Origin: Nitrospirota bacterium
Lineage (GTDB): Bacteria > Nitrospirota > Thermodesulfovibrionia > Thermodesulfovibrionales > JdFR-85
Reading direction: 5' to 3'
DNA length: 7,928 bases
Assembly: GCA_003232715.1 (NCBI GenBank)
Contig: QIJG01000325.1
Span: 1 to 7,928, forward strand
Each line of letters begins with the position of its first letter. Position 1 is the stretch's first letter. Made by a program: the position numbers and the translations under genes. Below, in pieces: positions 1 to 5,372 of this stretch. Under the pieces are notes generated by a model that worked only from the letters and a program-made list of their open reading frames with translations, did not search any database and had not been told where the DNA came from.

Positions 1-513
1 CAGGTCCCATCTCCTTAAGAGGGCGACAATAGCAAGGACTATTATTGTTGTGGACTGGACGAAGAAGTTCCTTGCCGTGTTGGCGATCAGGCTCTCAAGG
101 CTTCCTATATCATTAAGGACCCTGGATATTATGGAGCCACTGGATTTTTTGGAGAAGAAAGATATGGGGAGGCTTAAGAGTTTATTGTAAAGGGCCTGAC
201 GGAGCGTCTTTACGATCTTTGCACCAATGGAGCTCATCAGAAAATTATTGAGAAAGGCAAACAACCCTTTGAATACGAACAATAAAAAAACCCCTGCCGG
301 CAGCAGAAACAGGATTGTCCTGTTTTTTTCAACAAAGAGGCTGTCCAGGGATGGTTTGACAAGCCACGCAATACCCCCGTTAATAGCTGAAAGCACAAGG
401 CTGCACAGCACTGCTACTATCAACCTGGGAAGATGCTGTCTCGTTAGTGCCCATATTGTGTGAAAATCGTTTTTCCAGTCCTTTGAAGAAGTCTCCCTGA
501 AAAAGTTTTTCAT
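1..513 (-). CDS. msbA: MsbA-like lipid A/lipid export ABC transporter, N-terminal part (partial)
   Basis: Reading the minus strand from ATG at 513 gives 171 open codons to the window edge. This is the start of an exporter-type ABC transmembrane domain. Hydrophobic segments lie at about residues 31-52 and 67-89, and a third begins near residue 155. Between them are features typical of MsbA half-transporters: the stretch LMSSIGAKIVKTLRQALYNK, then LPISFFSKKSSGSIISRV followed by NDI. The nucleotide-binding domain lies outside the window. In MsbA proteins this domain forms the inner-membrane homodimer that flips lipid A-core. The divergent neighbour is an LPS-core type glycosyltransferase, which supports an LPS role. 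The start has no Shine-Dalgarno sequence. It abuts an 18-bp palindrome and no upstream in-frame start was found, so translation may be leaderless. Assignment to the MsbA-type exporter family is firm; the exact lipid substrate is inferred. Confidence 0.8.
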   Translation of the reverse strand, partial: MKNFFRETSSKDWKNDFHTIWALTRQHLPRLIVAVLCSLVLSAINGGIAWLVKPSLDSLFVEKNRTILFLLPAGVFLLFVFKGLFAFLNNFLMSSIGAKIVKTLRQALYNKLLSLPISFFSKKSSGSIISRVLNDIGSLESLIANTARNFFVQSTTIIVLAIVALLRRWDL

Positions 514-840
514 GTTATAGTATACTATAACGATTAAGTATTTGTGACCGCCCCGCTTAAAGAAAGATTCATGCAGAACACGTCTCTCTTCTTTTTGTTT
601 TCTGTTCCATCTTAAACTGTCTGAAAAACTGCTCAAGTCGAACTCAGATAAAAGACCGGTCGGATTCGTTGCACTTCCGGTGACAGCATATTTCATAGCG
701 GCATGGTTTGCAAGACTCCTTGCTGCACATACATACACGCACTGCTAAGCACCTTTGCCTTTGTCATGGGTGTATGTGTGCGCAGGGTCTGACTATGGAG
801 AAGAGATGAATGCAAAGAACATGTTAAAATTGAAGAGGTC
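514..840. other. Divergent intergenic spacer
   Basis: These 327 bases separate the divergently read transporter and glycosyltransferase genes. I see no open frame with coding character, tRNA or recognised riboswitch. The clear elements are the 18-bp palindrome at 514-531, an 8-bp palindrome GACCGGTC at 654-661, a loose inverted pair (catacac near 733-739 with gtgtatg near 770-777), and a ribosome binding site (GAAGAGG) at about 831-837 for the glycosyltransferase. No convincing plus-strand -35/-10 pair was found. Confidence 0.5.
519..548 (-). promoter_or_regulatory. Candidate promoter of the MsbA-like gene, within a perfect palindrome
   Basis: On the minus strand GTCACA (548-543) lies 18 bases before TATACT (524-519), and TATACT ends five bases before the ATG at 513. 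Transcription would therefore begin at or next to the start codon, giving a leaderless mRNA, which agrees with the missing ribosome binding site. The -10 lies inside the perfect 18-bp palindrome GTTATAGTATACTATAAC (514-531). The -35 matches the consensus at only four of six positions, so this is tentative. Confidence 0.3.
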
Positions 841-1611
841 ATGAACAATACCATTTCAGCAATTATCATAACTCATAACGAAGCAGATCAAGTGGAACGC
901 TGCCTGAGAGGCCTCTCCTGGTGTGATGAAATTGTCATCGTTGATTCAGGCAGTACTGATGAGACAGTTGCTATTGCAAAAAAATATACGAACAGGGTCT
1001 TTATTGAAGACTGGAAGGGCTTTGGAGCACAGAAACAATCTGCTTTGAGCAAGGCTTCAGGGGAGTGGATATTTACTATAGATGCTGATGAAGTAATCGG
1101 TCGTGCACTAACTGAGGAGATACTCTATTCGATAAAAAAGGAGCAGAGTGCTATCGGGTTTCTGATTCCCCGCAAGAATCTCTATGGAGAAAAATGGCTT
1201 CGTTTCGGTGGCCAGTATCCTGACTATATTCTGAGATTATTTCGCAAGAAAGCAGGAAAATTTACAGAAAGTATTGTCCATGAAAGAGTTATTGTAGAAG
1301 GTGAGACAAAAAAACTCAAAACGCCGATAATTCACTATGCTTTTAAAGATTTGACTACCAGGATAGAAAAACTTAACAGTTATTCCTCCCTTTCAGCGAG
1401 ACAGATGTTGCTAAGTGGCAAAACTGTAAATTCTTTTTCTCCTCTGATCCACTGTGCATCATTATTTATCAAGGATTACATATTCAGGCTCGGCTTCATA
1501 GACGGCAGGGAGGGATTCGATATTGCCCTTCTCAAGTCCCTCGGCGTATACTTCAAGTATGCGAAACTCCTCGAACTCCAGTATAAAGGGGGAAGTGACG
1601 GCAACACATAA
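841..1611 (+). CDS. Family 2 glycosyltransferase, WaaE/KdtX-like (LPS core)
   Basis: The 256-residue protein has a GT-A fold start: SAIIITHNEADQVERCL at residues 5-21, the nucleotide-sugar loop VDSGSTDET around residues 34-42 and the metal-binding DADE at 81-84. After this come FLIPRKNLYGEKWLRFGG and ILRLFRKK, then a helical C-terminal region that probably sits against the inner membrane. Length and motif order match the WaaE/KdtX group, which transfers a hexose onto the heptose of the LPS inner core in the cytoplasm. The start follows a GAAGAGG ribosome binding site. The divergent MsbA-like gene fits an LPS assembly and export neighbourhood. The family is clear. The donor sugar and acceptor cannot be read from the sequence, so no gene symbol is given. 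The coding sequence is more AT-rich than the genes downstream. Confidence 0.88.
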   Translation: MNNTISAIIITHNEADQVERCLRGLSWCDEIVIVDSGSTDETVAIAKKYTNRVFIEDWKGFGAQKQSALSKASGEWIFTIDADEVIGRALTEEILYSIKKEQSAIGFLIPRKNLYGEKWLRFGGQYPDYILRLFRKKAGKFTESIVHERVIVEGETKKLKTPIIHYAFKDLTTRIEKLNSYSSLSARQMLLSGKTVNSFSPLIHCASLFIKDYIFRLGFIDGREGFDIALLKSLGVYFKYAKLLELQYKGGSDGNT

Positions 1612-1671
1612 CAGGGGGCTCTACCTGTCCACTTTCAGGGTTGGTTAAAAAAGGGACGGGCTACTTTTAAT

Positions 1672-1701
1672 CCCCAGCTTTATCCAGGGGTGGAGCTGGG
1701 G
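1672..1701 (+). other. GC-rich hairpin downstream of the glycosyltransferase
   Basis: CCCCAGCT at 1672-1679 pairs perfectly with AGCTGGGG at 1694-1701 around a 14-base loop, 60 bases after the glycosyltransferase stop codon. No run of T follows on either strand, so it is not a standard intrinsic terminator. It may mark the 3' end of that transcript, for example as an mRNA-stabilising stem. Confidence 0.4.
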
Positions 1702-1914
1702 TCGGTGTTGAATCCTGACAATGAAGACAGCCTCGGCCTTCAGACTACATGAGCGGTAAAAGTGCAAACCTGCCTTTATACAATAAATATGACTTTGTTG
1801 TTAAAGAACAGTAGGGGAGAAGGGAGGATTTTGCATATGATAGCAATCGGATATTTTTTAAATGAGGCAACGATACCCCTTCGGGATAGTTTCTTGATGA
1901 GGCAATTTGATGCT

Positions 1915-1945
1915 TTGACATTTTTTATAGTGATTTTGATATTAT
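1915..1945 (+). promoter_or_regulatory. Candidate distal sigma-70 promoter of the riboswitch operon
   Basis: A perfect TTGACA at 1915-1920 is followed 19 bases later by TATTAT (1940-1945, five of six consensus bases). A 17-base spacing would give the weaker GATATT at 1938-1943. Transcription would start near 1952 and add about 125 bases ahead of the aptamer. Confidence 0.35.
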
Positions 1946-2032
1946 ACAGAAAACCGTATAACAGTTGGTCAGGCTGCAAAGAGGCCAACTGGAGCGAAAG
2001 TTACAGAGTCTGCAAGAGAAGAGAAGTCGCTA

Positions 2033-2062
2033 TTGCCAACCATGGGCTGGCAGGACTATATT
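2033..2062 (+). promoter_or_regulatory. Candidate proximal sigma-70 promoter of the riboswitch operon
   Basis: TTGCCA (2033-2038) and TATATT (2057-2062) are separated by 18 bases. Transcription would begin near 2069, about nine bases before the first nucleotide of the aptamer, a typical distance for a riboswitch leader. The spacer holds an imperfect palindrome at 2034-2052 (TGCCA and TGGCA arms) that could bind a regulator. Confidence 0.5.
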
Positions 2063-2077
2063 TTGGACAATCGATTT

Positions 2078-2125
2078 GGGTGATGATGCCCACCTTTAAC
2101 TGCTGTCTCGGCTGATAGCCTTTAC
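2078..2125 (+). promoter_or_regulatory. Fluoride riboswitch aptamer (crcB motif)
   Basis: The RNA follows the fluoride aptamer consensus closely, with GGGUGAUGAUGCCCACC, then UUAACUGCU, CGGCUGAU and GCCUUUAC in order. The pseudoknot helix pairs 2078-2082 (GGGUG) with 2091-2095 (CACCU). Stem 2 pairs GCUG (2102-2105) with CGGC (2109-2112). Stem 1 joins 2085-2089 to 2118-2122. By comparison with the Thermotoga petrophila aptamer as I remember it, the reverse Watson-Crick pair is A2083-U2113 and the Hoogsteen pair A2115-U2123; all four core bases are present. Two positions in stem 1 (2087 with 2120, 2090 with 2117) do not pair. Fluoride riboswitches usually turn on fluoride exporters; here the gene downstream is MutS-like. 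Identification rests on recognised consensus and hand folding, not a covariance search. Confidence 0.82.
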
Positions 2126-2171
2126 GGAGAAGATTCCCGTTAGCGAACCTTCGTAGAGGTTTTTTTATTTT
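2117..2171 (+). terminator. Intrinsic terminator, expression platform of the fluoride riboswitch
   Basis: GCCTTTACGGAG (2118-2129) pairs along its whole length with CTTCGTAGAGGT (2149-2160), including three G-U pairs, and A2117 can add a pair with T2161. The loop is 19 bases and the stem runs straight into a T-rich tract (2161-2171). The 5' arm is also the 3' strand of the aptamer, so the two structures exclude each other. Without fluoride the terminator forms; with fluoride the aptamer holds 2118-2125 and transcription continues. A shorter nested stem, AACCT (2146-2150) with AGGTT (2157-2161), is possible but weaker. Confidence 0.8.
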
Positions 2172-2216
2172 GGCCTAACGCTTTAAAACTCGAGAGACAC
2201 AACAGGAGACGCAAGC

Positions 2217-3743
2217 ATGACCTTCCGCTGTATCCTTTTCAGCAAAAACGGTATACAGGATGAAGTAATGGAACAGCCAGTCTTCTTCTCTGACCTGAAC
2301 ATGGATCAGGTAATAGATGCCATTACTGCATCTAAGCAGGAATACAACCTGAAACCGTTTTTTTACGCGTCCATCCATGATATTGAGACCATCCGCTATC
2401 GCCAGGAAGTAATGCGGGACCTGGAAGACAAAACAGTGATGACGCACATCAAAGCATTTGCTGAAAGAATGAGGACTGTGCGCCGCTACATGGCGATGGT
2501 GGAAAAACTGGACTTTGACCACCACAAGAAAGGCTGGATTCTGGAAGCGGTGCTAATCTATTATGACGCCGTGACAACCCTGTCGCTTGACCTGGGGTCT
2601 GTAGACCTGAAATCGCGCGGTCTTTTGGCATTCCGGGAATATGTGACACACTACGTCCATTCCCAGGAATTCCAATCTTTTACGGCGGAGGCGAAACAGG
2701 TCAAAAAAGAACTGTCGGAGGTGAAATATTGTGTGATTATCCAGGGTGGCAAATTCAAGGTGAAAAGGTATGAAGTGGAGATAGACTACAGCATCGATGT
2801 GGAGAAAACCTTCGAGAAGTTCAAGCAGGGCACTGTAAAGGATTACATGCTTAAACTACCAGACAGGACGGGTATGAGTCATATAGAAGCGAAGATCCTC
2901 GAATTTGTTACCAGGCTGTATCCCGATCCATTTGCCGCACTGGATCGGTTCTGCGCCGATCATAGCCGGTTTATGGATGAGGCCATCCAGTCTTTTGACC
3001 GGGAGATTCAATTTTACATCGCATATCTGGACTTTATCGCTGACCTCAAACGCAGGGGATTGCCATTTTGCTATCCGACGGTAACCCCCGCAAACAGAGA
3101 ATCATACGTGTATGATGGCTTCGACCTGGCATTGGCGCATGCCTTGCGTCATAGTGAGAAGTCGATAGTACTCAATGACTTTTTCCTGAAAGACCAGGAA
3201 CGCATTATCGTAGTCACCGGGCCAAATCAGGGGGGCAAAACGACCTTTGCCCGAATGTTTGGGCAATTGCACTATCTATCCGGTCTCGGCTGTCCCGTGC
3301 CTGGCAGGGAAGCGCGGCTTTTTCTGTTTGATCAAATTTTTACACATTTCGAGATGGAAGAAGATATCCGCAACCTGCGCGGGAAATTCGAGGATGACCT
3401 GATCCGCATTCATGACATTATCACCAGCACCACACCTAACAGCATTCTTATCGTTAACGAGATTTTCGCCTCCACCACCTTGCAGGATGCTGTCTTTCTC
3501 AGCAAGGAAATTATGGCCCGGGTGATGCAACTGGATGCTCTGTGCGTGTGGGTAACGTTCATCGATGAGTTGTCATCAATGAACGGAAAAACTGTCAGCA
3601 TGGTGGCTACGGTCGTACCTGAAGACCCAACCATACGTATTTTCAAAATTGTCAGGAAGCCCGCCGATGGATTGGCTTATGCCCTCTCACTTGCCCAAAA
3701 ACACCGCCTGACCAACGAGGAAATCAAGGAGCGTATCAAATGA
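2217..3743 (+). CDS. MutS-like ATPase, first of a tandem pair, under fluoride riboswitch control
   Basis: The 508-residue protein has the MutS lever/clamp and ATPase regions but no mismatch-recognition domain: no FxE motif is found at the N-terminus and the length is far below the roughly 800-900 residues of MutS1. The family motif DIETIRYRQEVMRDL starts near residue 54. Walker A is TGPNQGGKTT at 334-343 (canonical MutS has TGPNMGGKST). The Walker B region reads ILIVNE, with Asn414-Glu415 replacing the usual Asp-Glu. The H-loop reads VTFIDEL with Phe448 where MutS has His. The C-terminus (RIFKIVRKPADGLAYALSLA) matches the usual MutS ATPase tail. AGGAG at 2204-2208, eight bases before the ATG, supports the start. 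The next gene overlaps by ATGA, so the pair is translationally coupled. Function is unknown: probably a DNA- or nucleic-acid-binding ATPase acting as a heterodimer with its neighbour, possibly in repair under fluoride stress. Confidence 0.88.
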   Translation: MTFRCILFSKNGIQDEVMEQPVFFSDLNMDQVIDAITASKQEYNLKPFFYASIHDIETIRYRQEVMRDLEDKTVMTHIKAFAERMRTVRRYMAMVEKLDFDHHKKGWILEAVLIYYDAVTTLSLDLGSVDLKSRGLLAFREYVTHYVHSQEFQSFTAEAKQVKKELSEVKYCVIIQGGKFKVKRYEVEIDYSIDVEKTFEKFKQGTVKDYMLKLPDRTGMSHIEAKILEFVTRLYPDPFAALDRFCADHSRFMDEAIQSFDREIQFYIAYLDFIADLKRRGLPFCYPTVTPANRESYVYDGFDLALAHALRHSEKSIVLNDFFLKDQERIIVVTGPNQGGKTTFARMFGQLHYLSGLGCPVPGREARLFLFDQIFTHFEMEEDIRNLRGKFEDDLIRIHDIITSTTPNSILIVNEIFASTTLQDAVFLSKEIMARVMQLDALCVWVTFIDELSSMNGKTVSMVATVVPEDPTIRIFKIVRKPADGLAYALSLAQKHRLTNEEIKERIK

Positions 3744-4642
3744 TGGAGGTCTTTCTCATGCATCCCGACCGGGACTTTGACCCCAACGGGGCGTTACCAC
3801 CCAACGAGGCGGATTTGGGGCAAGACCTGGAATTAAACACGCTGTTCGTAGCAATGGCGCGTGAAGATAAGTTTTTATTCCGGGTGGCACGCCAGGCCGT
3901 GTTATCAAGTTTGGACGATATCGACACAATTCACTACCGCCAAGAGATTCTGAAAGACTGCCTGAAACGTCCTGTCGTCGTCAGGCGGATTTATCGCATT
4001 CCCTTAGAATTCATGGAAAGAAAGCGCAGACAGTGGCTATGGATTTCCACTCGCCATTTAAATCCAGGCTCCATCCTGAGTAGTGCGCTACATATGCTGG
4101 AAGCATCCCTTGATTTGCTCAGAATGTTGCGGCAGATTGCTGATGAGTATGCCGGGGCATTTGAATCAACGGGCTTCTGCAGGTTATTTACGATGATTCA
4201 GCAGGAACTTGATGACGAGTATCTGGCTATTGTCGAGAAGCACATCAGAGTGTTGAAATTCCCTGGAGGCGCCTTGCTCAGTGCTCAATTAGGAAGGGGT
4301 AATGAAGGCGCCAATTACGTTCTTTGCAAACCAAACGACACCGGTCAAAATTGGATTAAACGCATTCTTGCCCAAAAATCGCAGGTTTATTCCTTTACTC
4401 TACCTCCCCGTGATGACCATGGAGCACGCGCGTTGGGAGAATTACGAGACCGGGGCCTCGCGCGGGTGGCCAATGCGGTTGCCCAGGCTGCTGAACATAT
4501 TGAAAGTTTTTTCAACGTGCTGCAATTGGAACTGGCGTTTTACCTCAGTTGTCTGAATTTATACGAGCAACTCGATCAATTGGGAGAGCCCGTTGCGTTT
4601 CCTCAGCCTGTGCCTGCCTGTACGATGTTACCCTGGCGTTGA
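3740..4642 (+). CDS. MutS-like protein, second of the pair, N-terminal part ahead of a frameshift
   Basis: This frame encodes 300 residues, paralogous to the N-terminal 300 residues of the upstream gene. DIDTIHYRQEILKD near residues 58-71 matches DIETIRYRQEVMRD. ELAFYLSCLNLYEQL and GEPVAFPQPVPA match EIQFYIAYLDFIADL and GLPFCYPTVTPA. Further family-like stretches are LLSAQLGRGNEGANYVL and RALGELRDRGLARVANAV. After VPA the frame runs seven unrelated residues to a TGA at 4640-4642, before any ATPase motif. AAGGAG at 3726-3731, eight bases before ATG 3740, supports that start; ATG 3743 is an alternative. The ATGA overlap with the upstream stop implies coupling. The missing ATPase half continues in the -1 frame, so 3740-5241 is best read as one broken gene of about 500 codons. 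Confidence 0.75.
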   Translation: MMEVFLMHPDRDFDPNGALPPNEADLGQDLELNTLFVAMAREDKFLFRVARQAVLSSLDDIDTIHYRQEILKDCLKRPVVVRRIYRIPLEFMERKRRQWLWISTRHLNPGSILSSALHMLEASLDLLRMLRQIADEYAGAFESTGFCRLFTMIQQELDDEYLAIVEKHIRVLKFPGGALLSAQLGRGNEGANYVLCKPNDTGQNWIKRILAQKSQVYSFTLPPRDDHGARALGELRDRGLARVANAVAQAAEHIESFFNVLQLELAFYLSCLNLYEQLDQLGEPVAFPQPVPACTMLPWR

Positions 4643-5241
4643 CCATGAAACAAAAAGTGGTAGGCAACGATATCGTCGACAACGGAAACGACCTGGTGAT
4701 CATCACCGGCCCGAACCAAGGCGGCAAAACAACGTTTTTACGCAGCATCGGCCTGTCACAATTGATGATGCAGTGCGGCATGTTCGTTCCCGCGGAATCG
4801 TTCTCCTCCAACCTATGCACGGGTATTTTTACACACTTCAAGCGGGAAGAAGACAAGACCATGGAGAGCGGTAAATTCGGAGAGGAGCTGAAGCGAATGA
4901 GTAGTATTGTCGATCTCATCATGCCGGATTCTCTGATTTTACTCAACGAATCCTTCGCCGCCACCAACGAACGCGAAGGTTCGGAGATCGCCAGGCAAAT
5001 TGTAAGCGCCTTGATCGAAAAGCACATCAAGGTCTTCTATGTCACTCATCTATACGAGTTCGCCCACAGTTTTTATGATAAGGGAAAGGAGAATGTCCTT
5101 TTCCTGCGAGCGGAGAGGCTACAGGACCGAAGGCGAACTTTCAGGCTGAAGGAAGGGGAACCGCTGGAAACGAGTTATGGTGTAGACCTGTATAACAAGA
5201 TATTCAGGAAAGGAGCAAGGCGGAGTGAATATACCGCCTGA
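4549..5241 (+). CDS. MutS-like protein, second of the pair, C-terminal ATPase part after the frameshift
   Basis: Homology to the upstream MutS-like gene resumes at LYDVTLALTM (from about 4618), matching VYDGFDLALAHAL. Then come Walker A TGPNQGGKTT (4705-4734), the Walker B-like LILLNESFAATN with Asn in the Asp position (4945-4947), and an intact H-loop VTHLYEF with His at 5047-5049. The tail RRTFRLKEGEPLETSYGVDLY is a standard MutS ATPase ending. The residues before 4618 in this frame have no counterpart in the paralogue, so the TTG at 4549 is not a credible start. If this half is translated on its own, ATG 4645 is the likeliest start, giving about 198 residues with the whole ATPase. A hairpin overlapping the stop (AGGCGG 5218-5223, CCGCCT 5234-5239) may help end the transcript. 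Confidence 0.72.
   Translation: MSEFIRATRSIGRARCVSSACACLYDVTLALTMKQKVVGNDIVDNGNDLVIITGPNQGGKTTFLRSIGLSQLMMQCGMFVPAESFSSNLCTGIFTHFKREEDKTMESGKFGEELKRMSSIVDLIMPDSLILLNESFAATNEREGSEIARQIVSALIEKHIKVFYVTHLYEFAHSFYDKGKENVLFLRAERLQDRRRTFRLKEGEPLETSYGVDLYNKIFRKGARRSEYTA
4606..4621 (+). other. Frameshift / deletion site in the second MutS-like gene
   Basis: Coding homology to the upstream paralogue leaves the 3740 frame after VPA and re-enters in the -1 frame at LYDV. The junction holds three copies of GCCTG (4606-4610, 4612-4616, 4616-4620). Compared with the paralogue, a few residues between VPA and LYDV are also missing (NRESY in the first gene), so more than one base appears to be lost. Deletion between short repeats, or collapse of the repeats in sequencing or assembly, would both produce this. 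Confidence 0.65.
5218..5239 (+). other. Hairpin overlapping the end of the MutS-like operon
   Basis: AGGCGG (5218-5223) and CCGCCT (5234-5239) form a 6-bp stem with a 10-base loop that covers the last codons of the ATPase fragment. No T-run follows, so an intrinsic terminator is not shown. A second small inverted repeat, GTTGC-G-GCAAC, lies at 5247-5257. Confidence 0.3.
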
Positions 5242-5372
5242 CCCCCGTTGCGGCAACCACGGCAGATAAAGACTCATAGGGAGAAAGAGTTTTGTAGAAC
5301 ATGGCTGTTTTATCTGAAATATCTTGAGGCCGGATATAGTAGAATAGTTTGATACGACAAATGAGGTGAAGT

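Larger units (their letters stand above)
1612..2077. other. Long non-coding leader and spacer upstream of the riboswitch
   Basis: These 466 bases carry no gene I can support. A 117-codon open frame at 1762-2115 has no ribosome binding site or recognisable domain and would run through the riboswitch. What can be seen is a stem of CCCCAGCT (1672-1679) with AGCTGGGG (1694-1701) just after the glycosyltransferase, an imperfect hairpin near 1874-1888, a 9-bp direct repeat ATGAGGCAA at 1862-1870 and 1897-1905, and two candidate promoters at 1915-1945 and 2033-2062. Confidence 0.5.

Noticed and set aside
726..784. CA-rich and TG-rich stretches that might form a regulatory hairpin ahead of the glycosyltransferase
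   Set aside because: Only about seven contiguous pairs across a loop of roughly 30 bases, with no fit to a known riboswitch or attenuator.
1672..1701. Stem CCCCAGCT/AGCTGGGG as an intrinsic terminator of the glycosyltransferase
   Set aside because: The hairpin is real on paper, but no T-run follows on either strand, so it is listed only as a hairpin.
1762..2115. 117-codon plus-strand open frame in the leader region
   Set aside because: It has no ribosome binding site, no recognisable domain and irregular composition, and its 3' end runs through the conserved fluoride aptamer. The RNA explanation accounts for that sequence better.
2175..2649. Minus-strand open frames opposite the first MutS-like gene
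   Set aside because: They are shadows of a strongly conserved plus-strand coding region and show no domain or ribosome binding site.
4507..4513. T TTT TTC heptamer in the correct phase for -1 programmed frameshifting in the second MutS-like gene
   Set aside because: It is a textbook slippery sequence and the -1 frame opens just before it, but shifting here would replace about 35 residues (ELAFYLSCLNL through PQPVPA) that align well with the upstream paralogue. Homology places the frame change near 4614-4618.
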